64,000 bases of DNA from NCBI RefSeq assembly GCF_035918235.1, contig NZ_CP109485.1, positions 7,913,001-7,977,000 on the forward strand. Direction: 5' to 3'. Within the stretch, counting starts at the first letter, position 1, and each line of letters starts with the position of its first letter. Of the stretch, positions 24,848 through 33,372 are shown piece by piece. The notes beneath the pieces were generated by a model. The model searched no databases and was not told the origin of the DNA. It saw nothing but the letters and a program-made list of their open reading frames with translations. The DNA comes from Streptomyces sp. NBC_01445 (lineage in GTDB: Bacteria > Actinomycetota > Actinomycetes > Streptomycetales > Streptomycetaceae). The position numbers and the translations under genes are program-made.

Positions 24848-25777
24848 TCAGCGCTCCAGGATGGTGAGCAGCCGCTGCAAAGATCCGCCCAAGCCCCAGC
24901 GCTCCGCGAGCTTCTCGAGGGCCTCGGGATCGCGAGCCTCGCGCGGCAGCGCCGTGTCCACGTCCGGCAGGGGCACGTCCCCGGCGACCCGCACGACCGT
25001 CGGCGCCACCGCGATGTACGGCCGTGACTCGTCCAGGCGCTTGCGCTGCGACGGGGTCAGCTTCGACTTCGGGTCGTCGACGGCGGCCATGATCCCGGCC
25101 AGGTCCCCGAACTGCGCGAGCAGCTTCGCGGCCGTCTTCTCGCCGATGCCGGGCACGCCCGGCAGGCCGTCGCTCGGATCGCCGCGCAGGAGGGCCAGAT
25201 CCACGTAACCCGAGCCGTCGACACCGTACTTCTCGCGCAGCAGCTCCTCGTCGGTGATCTGGAGGGTGCCGACGCCCTTGAGGGGGTAGAGGACGCGGCG
25301 CTCGCGCGCGTCGTCGACGAGCTGGTAGAGGTCGCGGTCGCCGGTGACGATGTCGACCGGACCGGTGGCCCGCCCGGTGAACGTGCCGATGACGTCGTCC
25401 GCCTCGTATCCCTCGACGCCGACGCGCGCGATGCCCACCGCGTCGAGCACGTCCTCGATGATCGGGACCTGGGGGGAGAGGGTGTCGGGGATCTCCTCTT
25501 CGTCCGGCCCGGTCTCCGTCTCCTGCGCGACGCGATGCGCCTTGTAGGAGGGGATCAGGTCGACCCGCCACTGGGGGCGCCAGTCCGCGTCCATGCAGGC
25601 CACGAGGGAGTCGGGGTGGTGGTCGTGCACGAGCCGGGTGATGAATTCGAGCAGGCCGCGCACCGCGTTGACCGGCGTCCCGTCCGGGGCCTTCACGGAG
25701 TCGGGGACCCCGAAGTAGGCCCGGAAGTACAGGGACGCGGTGTCGAGCAGCATCAGGCGATCGGTTCGCTGGGTCAC
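24848..25777 (-). CDS. 5'-3' exonuclease (Pol I N-domain-like)
   Basis: A 309-aa FEN/T5-type nuclease resembling the N-terminal domain of DNA polymerase I, without a polymerase part. Acidic metal-binding residues lie in LMLLDTASLYFRAYF, CMDADWRPQWR, GYEADDVIGTF and IVTGDRDLYQLVDD. The helix-hairpin-helix is GLPGVPGIGEKTAAKLLAQFG. It is likely to process flaps or primers in repair. GTG 25777 is preferred because AGGA lies 8 bases upstream; starts at 25786 and 25801 are possible. A RecA-NDp-like element precedes it. Confidence 0.9.
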   Translation of the reverse strand: MTQRTDRLMLLDTASLYFRAYFGVPDSVKAPDGTPVNAVRGLLEFITRLVHDHHPDSLVACMDADWRPQWRVDLIPSYKAHRVAQETETGPDEEEIPDTLSPQVPIIEDVLDAVGIARVGVEGYEADDVIGTFTGRATGPVDIVTGDRDLYQLVDDARERRVLYPLKGVGTLQITDEELLREKYGVDGSGYVDLALLRGDPSDGLPGVPGIGEKTAAKLLAQFGDLAGIMAAVDDPKSKLTPSQRKRLDESRPYIAVAPTVVRVAGDVPLPDVDTALPREARDPEALEKLAERWGLGGSLQRLLTILER

Positions 25778-25784
25778 GTCGCAC

Positions 25785-25807
25785 ATCCTGCCGCACGGCA
25801 CCGACAG
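25785..25807 (-). promoter_or_regulatory. RecA-NDp-like element before the exonuclease
   Basis: On the minus strand CTGTCGGTG (25807-25799), N8 and CAGGAT (25790-25785) match TTGTCRGTG-N8-TAnnnT with two mismatches and exact spacing. The -10 ends 7 bases before GTG 25777. Confidence 0.35.
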
Positions 25808-25869
25808 TCACGGCCGCTCGCGGATGTGGCGGCCCGGCACGGAGAGATGTGGCGGATCCAGTTCCGGAA

Positions 25870-25886
25870 GTGAACGCGATGTGAAC
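25870..25886. repeat. GTGAAC direct repeat before the glycine betaine genes
   Basis: GTGAAC occurs at 25870-25875 and 25881-25886, one helical turn apart, inside a CGGAAG...CTTCCG inverted repeat (25865-25901). It lies between the exonuclease and the glycine betaine operon and may bind a regulator. Confidence 0.35.
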
Positions 25887-26058
25887 TGGAACACTCTTCC
25901 GTTTGATCTGCATAAGCGAGGGCAGGCGCGCCCCCGGAGCGAACCCGGTCCCTCATTCAACCAATGGATGTGTTTCCGGCCCGCGAGCGGACCTCGCATC
26001 GCTCCACGGCCCGCCGGCGGGGGAGGCGGGCCGTCATGGTTCTACCCGAGAGGTGTAT

Positions 26059-27177
26059 GTGTCCACGCTGCAAGCCGAAGACCTGTACAAGGTGTTCGGC
26101 AGACGACCCGATGAAGCGGTGGAGAAACTCCGCCACGGAGCAGACCGTGAGGAACTGCGCGCCGGCGGCACCACCGCTGCCGTGATCGACGCTTCCTTCA
26201 CCGTCGAGCCGGGCCAGATCTTCGTCGTGATGGGTCTGTCGGGCTCCGGCAAGTCCACGCTTCTGCGCATGCTGAACGGACTGCTCGAGCCCACTGCCGG
26301 GCATGTCCGCTTCGACGGCCAGGACCTGACCGCGCTCAGCCCCCGCGAGCTGCGCGCCGTGCGCTCCAAGAAGATCAGCATGGTCTTCCAGCACTTTGCG
26401 CTCTTCCCCCACCGCAGTGTGCTCGAGAACGCCGCGTACGGCCTCGAGGTCCAGGGCGTCCCGCGCAAGGAGCGCGAGAAGCGCGCCGTCGAGGCGCTGC
26501 GCCTGGCCGGTCTCGCCGGCTGGGAGAAGTCCTGGCCCGACGAGCTCTCCGGCGGTATGCAGCAGCGCGTGGGCCTGGCCCGCGCGCTCGCCACCGACGC
26601 GGACCTGCTCCTCATGGACGAGTCGTTCAGCGCGCTCGACCCGCTGATCCGCCGCGACATGCAGGACCAGCTCCTTGAGCTCCAGAAGACCCTGAAGAAG
26701 ACCATCGTCTTCATCACCCACGACCTGAACGAGGCCATGCGCCTGGGCGACCGCATCGCCGTCATGCGCGACGGCCGCATCGTCCAGATCGGCAGCGCCG
26801 AGGACATCCTCGTCACGCCGGCCAACGACTACGTCGCCTCGTTCATCCAGGACGTGGACCGCTCCCGCGTGCTGACCGCGGGCGCGATCATGACCTCCCC
26901 CGACAAGGGGTACGACCCGTCCGACGCGCCGGCGACGGTCACCGAGGACACCCCGGTCATCGAGCTGTTCACGCCGTGCTCCACGGGTGGCGTCGCCGTC
27001 GCCGTGACCGACAAGAGCGGCAAGCTCATAGGCGTCGTGACGCGGGAACGGCTCCTCGCCGTACTCGGTGAGCCGATGAAGCCCGGCGCGCAGACCTCCA
27101 TGACGAAGCAGGACGCCGTCCCGACGCCGCGTGGCGAGGGCGACGAGCCGGTGAAGAAGGTGAGCACCGGTGCCTAG
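26059..27177 (+). CDS. proV: Glycine betaine/proline ABC transporter ATP-binding protein
   Basis: A 372-aa ATPase of an osmoprotectant importer. Walker A is GLSGSGKST (59-67), the signature is LSGGMQQRVGLARAL, Walker B is LLMDESFSALD, and the H-loop is FITHDLNEAM. A CBS-type region follows (about 270-345: AGAIMTSPDKG to GVVTRERLLAVLG), which in related OpuA transporters senses ionic strength. GTG 26059 with GAGAGG at 26048-26053 is chosen. The 3' end overlaps the permease gene by 8 nt. Osmotic induction is likely. Confidence 0.92.
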   Translation: MSTLQAEDLYKVFGRRPDEAVEKLRHGADREELRAGGTTAAVIDASFTVEPGQIFVVMGLSGSGKSTLLRMLNGLLEPTAGHVRFDGQDLTALSPRELRAVRSKKISMVFQHFALFPHRSVLENAAYGLEVQGVPRKEREKRAVEALRLAGLAGWEKSWPDELSGGMQQRVGLARALATDADLLLMDESFSALDPLIRRDMQDQLLELQKTLKKTIVFITHDLNEAMRLGDRIAVMRDGRIVQIGSAEDILVTPANDYVASFIQDVDRSRVLTAGAIMTSPDKGYDPSDAPATVTEDTPVIELFTPCSTGGVAVAVTDKSGKLIGVVTRERLLAVLGEPMKPGAQTSMTKQDAVPTPRGEGDEPVKKVSTGA

Positions 27178-29788
27178 GATTCCCTTCGGTGACTGGGTCA
27201 ACGACGTCGTCGAGTGGCTGCTGAGCAACGCGGCCTGGCTCTTCGACTTCTTCAAGAACGTCTTCAACGGTGCCTACGACGGCATCAACTGGGTCCTCCA
27301 GGCCCCGCAGCCGCTGATCCTCGCGGGCATCTTCGCGGTGATCGCCTTCTGGCTGCGCGGCACGGTGGCCGGTGTCCTGACCTTCGTGGGATTCGCGTTC
27401 ATCGACTCCCTCGAACTGTGGGACCACGCGATGATGACGCTGTCGCTCGTCCTCGTGGCGACGATCATCGCCCTGGTCATCTCGGTGCCGGTCGGCATCT
27501 GGGCGGCGCGCTCCAACCGGGTCAGCGCGGTCGTGCGCCCGGTCCTGGACTTCATGCAGACGCTGCCCGCGATGATCTACCTCATCCCGGCCATCCTGTT
27601 CTTCGGCTCGGGCGCCCCCGCGGGCATCGTCGCGACCCTGATCTTCGCGCTGGCCCCCGGCGTCCGTATGACGGAGCTGGGCATCCGGCAGGTCGACAAG
27701 GAACTGGTCGAGGCCGCCGACGCGTTCGGTGACACCCCGCGCAACACGCTGTTCCGCGTCCAGCTGCCGCTCGCGCTCCCGTCGATCATGGCCGGTGTCA
27801 ACCAGGTCATCATGCTGGGCCTGTCCATGGCCGCCATCGCGGGCATGGTCGGCTCCGAGGGCCTCGGCGCCGACGTGAACGAGGCCATCGGCCAGCTGAA
27901 CATCGGTCTCGGCTCCGAGTCCGGCGTCGCCATCGTGATCCTCGCGATCTACCTCGACCGCATGACCGGCGCGCTCGGCACCCAGTCGTCTCCGATGGGC
28001 CGCCGCGCGCTCGCCAAGGTGCGCGCCGCGCACGGTCTGACGGTCTGGAACTATCGTCCGCAGGCCGCGGTCGCGGTCGTCGGTGTCGTCATCCTCGCGC
28101 TCGTCGCGGGCGGCATGGGCATCTTCGGCGGTGCGAAGAACGAGACGCCGGTGGCCGACGCGTCGAACGTCGGCCAGGGCAAGAAGGTCACCATCGGCTA
28201 CATCCCGTGGGACGAGGGCGTCGCCTCCACCTTCCTGTGGAAGGAGATCCTCGAGCAGCGCGGGTTCGACGTGCAGGTCAAGCAGCTCGAAGCCGGGCCG
28301 CTGTACACGTCGCTGGCCTCCGGCCAGATCGACTTCGAGACCGACTCCTGGCTGCCGACCACGCACGCCCAGTACTGGAAGAAGTACGGCAAGCAGCTCG
28401 ACGACCTCGGCGCCTGGTACGGCCAGACGTCGCTGGAGCTCTCGGTGCCGGCCTACATGAAGGGCATCGACTCGCTCGAGGACCTCAAGGGCAAGAGCGG
28501 CACCTTCGGCGGCAAGATCACCGGCATCGAGTCCAGCGCCGGAATGATGGGGCTCCTCAAGGACAAGGTGCTCAAGGAGTACGGCCTCGACAAGGAGTAC
28601 AAGGTCGTCGACAGCTCCACGCCGGCGATGCTGGCGCAGCTGAAGAGCGCGTACGCCAAGAAGCAGCCGATCGTCACGACGCTCTGGTCGCCGCACTGGG
28701 CGTACAGCGACTACAAGCTGAAGAAGCTCAAGGACCCGAAGGGTGCCTGGGGCAAGGGCGACGGCGTGCACACGCTGTCCCGCAAGGGCTTCGCCGCCGA
28801 CAACCCGCAGGTCGGCGCGTGGCTCAAGAACTTCAAGATGACCGAGAAGCAGCTGACGAGCCTCGAGGCCGAGATCAACAAGGCCGGCAAGGGCAAGCAG
28901 CAGGACGCCGTCAAGACCTGGCTGAAGTCCAACCACGGCGTCGTCGACAAGCTGGCCCCGGTCAAGAAGTCGTCGACGGCCGGCGGCAAGGGCGAGGCCG
29001 CCCGTCCGGTGAACGTCGCCTGGTTCCCCTGGGACGAGGACGTCGCGGTCACCTACCTGTGGAAGCGGGTCCTCGGCGACCGCGGCTACAAGCTCAACCT
29101 GAAGCAGATGGACGTCGGCCCGGTCTACACGGGCCTCGGCTCCGGCGACCTGGACGTCAACTTCGACGCCTGGCTGCCCTATGCCCAGAAGAACTACTGG
29201 GACAAGCACAAGGACAACCTGATCGACCTGGGCTCCTGGTACAGCCCGACGTCGCTCGAGATCGCCGTGCCGTCCTACGTGAAGGGCGTCAAGTCCCTCG
29301 AGGACCTCAAGGGCAAGGGCTCCACCTTCGACGGCAAGATCATCGGAATCGAGCCGGGCACCGGCGAGATGAACCTGCTGAAGAAGAACGTCCTGCCGGG
29401 CTACGGCCTGGACAAGGAGTACAAGGTCGTCGACGGCTCCACGCCCGCGATGCTCGCCGAGCTGAAGCGCGCGTACGCCAAGAAGCAGCCGGTCGCCGTC
29501 GTGCTCTGGTCGCCGCACTGGGCGTACAGCGAGTACAAGCTCAACAAGCTGACCGACTCCAAGAAGCTCTTCGGCGAGGGCAACACGATCCGCACCATCG
29601 CCAACAAGAGCTTCCCCTCGAAGTACCCGCAGCTCACGAAGTGGTTCAAGAACTTCAAGATGAGCGAGAGCGAGCTGGGCAGCCTCGAGGCGGCGATCAA
29701 GAAGCGCGGTCAGGGCCATGAGGAAGAGGCCGTGGACGCGTGGCTGAAGACGCACAAGGGTGTCGCGGACCGGATGGCTCCGCAGTAG
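27170..29788 (+). CDS. Glycine betaine permease fused to two substrate-binding domains
   Basis: An 872-aa fusion. Residues 1-320 are a ProW-like permease with about seven membrane segments and the EAA-type loop (EAADAFGDTPRNTLFRVQLPLALP). Residues about 336-597 and 612-870 are two tandem OpuAC/ProX binding domains, separated by a linker (KKSSTAGGKGEAARP). Each keeps aromatic residues fit for a quaternary-amine cage: W347, W394, W506 and W510 in the first, and W618, W621, W668, W780 and W784 in the second. Both domains would sit outside the membrane. The GTG start is at 27170. A very strong hairpin follows. The protein combines importer functions that are usually separate subunits. Confidence 0.93.
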   Translation: MPRIPFGDWVNDVVEWLLSNAAWLFDFFKNVFNGAYDGINWVLQAPQPLILAGIFAVIAFWLRGTVAGVLTFVGFAFIDSLELWDHAMMTLSLVLVATIIALVISVPVGIWAARSNRVSAVVRPVLDFMQTLPAMIYLIPAILFFGSGAPAGIVATLIFALAPGVRMTELGIRQVDKELVEAADAFGDTPRNTLFRVQLPLALPSIMAGVNQVIMLGLSMAAIAGMVGSEGLGADVNEAIGQLNIGLGSESGVAIVILAIYLDRMTGALGTQSSPMGRRALAKVRAAHGLTVWNYRPQAAVAVVGVVILALVAGGMGIFGGAKNETPVADASNVGQGKKVTIGYIPWDEGVASTFLWKEILEQRGFDVQVKQLEAGPLYTSLASGQIDFETDSWLPTTHAQYWKKYGKQLDDLGAWYGQTSLELSVPAYMKGIDSLEDLKGKSGTFGGKITGIESSAGMMGLLKDKVLKEYGLDKEYKVVDSSTPAMLAQLKSAYAKKQPIVTTLWSPHWAYSDYKLKKLKDPKGAWGKGDGVHTLSRKGFAADNPQVGAWLKNFKMTEKQLTSLEAEINKAGKGKQQDAVKTWLKSNHGVVDKLAPVKKSSTAGGKGEAARPVNVAWFPWDEDVAVTYLWKRVLGDRGYKLNLKQMDVGPVYTGLGSGDLDVNFDAWLPYAQKNYWDKHKDNLIDLGSWYSPTSLEIAVPSYVKGVKSLEDLKGKGSTFDGKIIGIEPGTGEMNLLKKNVLPGYGLDKEYKVVDGSTPAMLAELKRAYAKKQPVAVVLWSPHWAYSEYKLNKLTDSKKLFGEGNTIRTIANKSFPSKYPQLTKWFKNFKMSESELGSLEAAIKKRGQGHEEEAVDAWLKTHKGVADRMAPQ

Positions 29789-29817
29789 GTCCCGAGTACG
29801 TTCCGAAGCAGTACCAA

Positions 29818-29860
29818 CGCGCGTGGGCGGCCGGTGTTCAGCACCGGCCGCCCACGCGCG
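29818..29860 (+). terminator. Strong terminator after the glycine betaine operon
   Basis: A 19-bp perfect stem (29818-29836 with 29842-29860) has a 5-nt loop and is followed by TTCC. Confidence 0.9.
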
Positions 29861-29948
29861 TTCCGCCGCTCACGTGAAACCGTCCGGTGAACCTGCGTAG
29901 GGTGCAAGGAACCGAACAGGTGACGACGCGCGGGAGGGAGCCGGAGGG

Positions 29949-30524
29949 ATGGACGAACACAAGGAGACTCTTCGGGTGGGCGCGGCCGTGCGGCGCAGGC
30001 GCCGGGGCCAGGAGCTCACCCTTGCCACCGTGGCCGAGCGAAGCGGCCTGTCCGTCCCGTTCCTGAGCCAGGTCGAGAACGAACGCGCCCGGCCGAGCCG
30101 GCGCTCCCTGGAGAAGGTCGCCGACGCGCTCGGCACCACGGCGGTCGAGCTCCTTGCCGCCGCGGATCCCGCCCACACCGTGGACCTGGTGCGCGCCGAC
30201 GACACCACGGTCGTCGAGGACGCGTCCCCCGACTCCGTCGTGCGCTCCCTCGTGCGAGGTCATCACCAGCTGCACGCCGAGGAGTTCATCGGCGACCACG
30301 ACCCGGGCCGCGAGTTCCAGCTCCGCAACGACGTGCTCATGTACGTCACCGAGGGGGCCGTCGAGGTCGAGGCCGAGGGCCGGGCCTATCGCCTGGGCCG
30401 CGGTGACACCCTGTACCTGACCGGTGGCGTACGGCACCGGTGGCGGGCCACCGGCGCGGACGCCCGCGTGCTCGTCGTCGCGGTGGCCGAACACATCGAG
30501 GCACTGGACGAACCCGGGCGGTGA
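29949..30524 (+). CDS. XRE-family regulator with cupin domain
   Basis: A 191-aa regulator. The N-terminal helix-turn-helix (about 20-60, LTLATVAERSGLSVPFLSQVENERARPSRR) is followed by a C-terminal cupin (about 105-175, VLMYVTEGAVEVEAEGRAYRLGRGDTLYLTGGVRHRW). Such proteins often sense amino acids or amines. The effector is unknown. The ATG is preceded by GGAGGG. Its stop overlaps the start of the next gene in GTGA, so the two are coupled. Confidence 0.92.
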   Translation: MDEHKETLRVGAAVRRRRRGQELTLATVAERSGLSVPFLSQVENERARPSRRSLEKVADALGTTAVELLAAADPAHTVDLVRADDTTVVEDASPDSVVRSLVRGHHQLHAEEFIGDHDPGREFQLRNDVLMYVTEGAVEVEAEGRAYRLGRGDTLYLTGGVRHRWRATGADARVLVVAVAEHIEALDEPGR

Positions 30525-31261
30525 CCGTGTCCCGCGGCCCGCGCGTCGTCTCCCTCGTCCCCTCGCTGACCGAGGCCGTCGCCGTCACCCTGCCCGGAGT
30601 GCTCGTCGGAGCCACGGACTGGTGCACGCACCCGGCGGACCTCGGCAGCGGCCTCGTCCGGATCGGCGGCACGAAGAACCCCGCCGTCGAACGGATCGTC
30701 GCCCTCGCCCCCGATCTGGTGATCGCCAACGAGGAGGAGAACCGCGCGCCCGACCTCGCGGCCCTGCGCGCCGCGGGACTCGATGTCCTTGTCACCGAGA
30801 TCCGCGATCTGCCGGGCGCGCTGCGCGAGCTGGAACGGGTCCTCAGGGCCTGCGGTTCGCCACGCCGGCCCCGCTGGCTGGACGAGGCCGCGGCGGCCTG
30901 GGACGAGCTGGAATCGCCCTCCCGGCGGCTGCGGGCGGCGGTGCCGGTGTGGCGGCGCCCCTGGATGGTGCTCGGCAGGGAGACCTTCGCCGGTGACGTG
31001 CTCGCCCGGCTCGGCGTGGACAACGTGTACGCGGACCACGGCGAGCGCTATCCGCGCCTGGCGGCCGACGAGTTGCGCTCGGCGGACATCGACCTGGTGG
31101 TGCTGCCCGACGAGCCGTACCGCTTCACGCACGACGACGGGCCCGAACAGTTCCCGGTGCCCGCCGCGCTCGTCAGCGGGCGTCATCTCACGTGGTACGG
31201 GCCGTCGTTGGCGCGGGCGCCGGAGGTACTGGGCGCGGCGCTGCGAGCAGCTCTGCGCTGA
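30521..31261 (+). CDS. Helical-backbone metal receptor-like protein, BtuF-like, cytoplasmic
   Basis: A 246-aa protein related to ABC binding proteins for cobalamin or ferric siderophores: PRVVSLVPSLTEAVAVTLPGVLVGATDWCTHP at the start, then VERIVALAPDLVIANEEENR and a C-terminal half with VDNVYADHGERYPRLAADEL. There is no signal peptide or lipobox, so it appears cytoplasmic, unlike BtuF. Its metal or cofactor ligand is unknown. GTG 30521 overlaps the upstream stop; GTG 30527 is possible. The 3' end overlaps the convergent TDT gene by 74 nt. Confidence 0.82.
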   Translation: MTVSRGPRVVSLVPSLTEAVAVTLPGVLVGATDWCTHPADLGSGLVRIGGTKNPAVERIVALAPDLVIANEEENRAPDLAALRAAGLDVLVTEIRDLPGALRELERVLRACGSPRRPRWLDEAAAAWDELESPSRRLRAAVPVWRRPWMVLGRETFAGDVLARLGVDNVYADHGERYPRLAADELRSADIDLVVLPDEPYRFTHDDGPEQFPVPAALVSGRHLTWYGPSLARAPEVLGAALRAALR

Positions 31262-32345
31262 TCAGGCCGCGGACCGTGGGCACGGCGGCGAAGGCCCAGG
31301 CCGCGACGAGCACGGCGTACAGGACGACCGCGAGCACGTCGTACACCGCGAGCCCCGTGTGTTTTGCGAGGCCCTCCGCGCCGGTGACACACGTGCCGAT
31401 GGGGAAGGTGAACGCCCACCACGTCATCGAGAACCGCATCCCGCGACGTCGGGCCCGCACCACGAGCGCCGCCGCGAGCGCCAGCCACAGCAGCGCGAAC
31501 CCCATCACGGGGACTCCGTACAGGACGGCGAAGACGCCGAACCCCTCGGCGTACGGGGCCGGCAGGACGCCCGGCGCGGTGTCCGCGAACTTGTTGACGG
31601 CGGTCGTCGACTGGCCGAGGGGGCCGAGCACGAGGAATAGCGCCGGCGTGAGCATCAGCGGCAGAGGTCCCGCCGTCACCAGGCGCGCGAAGATCACCGG
31701 AAGCATCACCGCGGTGGCGATCAGGCTGAGCCCGAACATGGCGACACAGGCGAGGAGCAGCGTCTGCTGCCACTGGCCCGACGGGAGATGCGGCACCAGG
31801 AGCGGGCCGACGGCCGCGGACACCATGGGTGCCACGACGGGGAGCAGCCACACGGGGGACGCCTGGCCCGGCTCGATCCGGTGCCTGGCCACCATCAGGT
31901 ACGGGATCGTCACCGCCGCGGCGAGCCCGATCACCGTCCCCGCCGTGAACAGCACCGTGTCCAGGGCGACCGCCGCCTGCGTACCGATCCAGTCCTGGCC
32001 GACGAGCATCGTGCCGCCGCCGACAGCGAGCAGGGCCATTGCGAGGCAGCCGTAGAAGGGGGCCACGGCCGGGTCGAGCAGATGCTCCTTGGCGCGGTCG
32101 CTGTGGTGCGTCCAGTGCAGGGCGCGGGCCGTGAGGAGGGCGAGGAGCGCCACGAGGGACAGCGCCCACATCGCGGTGCACAGGGCCCGCAGGCCCGGCA
32201 CGTGTACGGGAAGCGCGGCGCCCGCGTTCGCGATGATCGCGGTTCCCATCACGGACGCGTACCAGTTGGGGCCGAGATGGCGGACGGTGGGACATCGAAG
32301 GGACGGGATGCGGGCGGCCGTGAGCGGCTGGGCGGCGGTGACCAT
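31188..32345 (-). CDS. TDT-family transporter (TehA/C4-dicarboxylate type)
   Basis: A 385-aa membrane protein with about ten hydrophobic segments, beginning near GPNWYASVMGTAIIANAGAALP. It belongs to the tellurite-resistance/dicarboxylate transporter family related to SLAC1 anion channels. C-terminal conserved regions are MRFSMTWWAFTFPIGTCVTGAEGLAKHTG and the final TM. The ATG at 32345 is chosen. It is divergent from a LysR regulator by 70 bp, which probably controls it. The 3' end overlaps the upstream convergent gene by 74 nt. Confidence 0.87.
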   Translation of the reverse strand: MVTAAQPLTAARIPSLRCPTVRHLGPNWYASVMGTAIIANAGAALPVHVPGLRALCTAMWALSLVALLALLTARALHWTHHSDRAKEHLLDPAVAPFYGCLAMALLAVGGGTMLVGQDWIGTQAAVALDTVLFTAGTVIGLAAAVTIPYLMVARHRIEPGQASPVWLLPVVAPMVSAAVGPLLVPHLPSGQWQQTLLLACVAMFGLSLIATAVMLPVIFARLVTAGPLPLMLTPALFLVLGPLGQSTTAVNKFADTAPGVLPAPYAEGFGVFAVLYGVPVMGFALLWLALAAALVVRARRRGMRFSMTWWAFTFPIGTCVTGAEGLAKHTGLAVYDVLAVVLYAVLVAAWAFAAVPTVRGLISAELLAAPRPVPPAPAPTTARTT

Positions 32346-32386
32346 GACACCACGGTCGCTGCGGGCGGCTCCCCCCACCAGGGACC

Positions 32387-32418
32387 ATGCCTCTATGAGG
32401 GCATAAGCTGGATTTATG
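32387..32418. promoter_or_regulatory. LysR operator region between divergent genes
   Basis: ATGCC (32387-32391) and GGCAT (32400-32404) form one inverted repeat, and CATAA (32402-32406) with TTATG (32414-32418) forms a second. Both have a LysR-like T-N11-A shape. TAAGCT (32404-32409) is the likely -10, six bases before the LysR ATG, so the LysR transcript may be leaderless and autorepressed. Confidence 0.55.
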
Positions 32419-33357
32419 AGTGGCGATACGGCGGGTGCGGCGGACGGTTCGACGACGGGGGCGGGGCTCGCCCACCGGGTCCCGGACCTCGGCGCCCTCG
32501 AACTCCTCCTCGCCGTGGCGCGGCTCGGCAGCCTCGGCCGGGCCGCCCGCGAGATGGGCATCACGCAGCCCGCGGCCAGCAGCCGTATCCGCTCCATGGA
32601 ACGCCAGCTCGGGGTCGCCCTGGTCGACCGGTCGCCGCGCGGCTCACGGCTCACCGACGCGGGCGCGCTCGTCACGGACTGGGCGCGCCGGATCGTCGAG
32701 GCGGCGGCGGCCTTCGACGTGGGGGCGCAGGCGCTGCGCGACCGCCGTGACTCGCGGCTGCGGGTCGCCGCGAGCATGACGATCGCCGAGTACCTGCTGC
32801 CGAACTGGCTGCTCGCGCTGCGCGCGGAGCGCCCCGACACGGCGGTGTCGCTCCACGCGGGCAACTCGGCGGCGGTCGCGGAGCGCCTCCTGTCCGGCGA
32901 CGCGGACCTCGGCTTCGTCGAGGGCCTCGCGGTGCCCGCGGGCCTGGACGCCACCGTCATCGCCCACGACCGGCTCATCGTGGTCACCGCCCCCGGACAC
33001 CCGTGGGCCCGGCGCAGGAAGCCGCTGGCGGCCGACGAGCTGGCGGCGACCCCGCTCATCCTGCGCGAGCGCGGCTCGGGCACCCGCCAGGTCCTCGACG
33101 CCGCGCTCGGTGGCCTGGCCCGCCCCCTCATCGAGCTGTCGTCGACGACCGCGGTGAAGGCGGCCGCGGTGAGCGGCGCGGGCCCCTCCGTCCTGAGCGA
33201 GCTCGCAGTCGGCGAGGAGCTCACCGCCCGCAGGCTCGTCGAGATCCCGCTCGAAGGCGTACGGCTGCGCAGGGACCTGCGCGCGGTCTGGCCGACCGGT
33301 CACCGCCCGGTGGGGCCGGCCAGGGAGCTGCTCGCGCTCACCCGCGGACCGGCCTGA
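32416..33357 (+). CDS. LysR-family transcriptional regulator
   Basis: A 313-aa regulator with an N-terminal winged helix (LELLLAVARLGSLGRAAREMGITQPAASSRIRSMERQLG, about residues 27-65) and a C-terminal effector-binding domain from about residue 105. It is divergent from the TDT transporter, its probable target. The ATG lies six bases after a TAAGCT hexamer with no Shine-Dalgarno, which predicts a leaderless transcript. The ligand is unknown; an organic acid would fit the transporter family. Confidence 0.93.
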   Translation: MSGDTAGAADGSTTGAGLAHRVPDLGALELLLAVARLGSLGRAAREMGITQPAASSRIRSMERQLGVALVDRSPRGSRLTDAGALVTDWARRIVEAAAAFDVGAQALRDRRDSRLRVAASMTIAEYLLPNWLLALRAERPDTAVSLHAGNSAAVAERLLSGDADLGFVEGLAVPAGLDATVIAHDRLIVVTAPGHPWARRRKPLAADELAATPLILRERGSGTRQVLDAALGGLARPLIELSSTTAVKAAAVSGAGPSVLSELAVGEELTARRLVEIPLEGVRLRRDLRAVWPTGHRPVGPARELLALTRGPA

Positions 33358-33372
33358 GCCTCACCCGTGACG

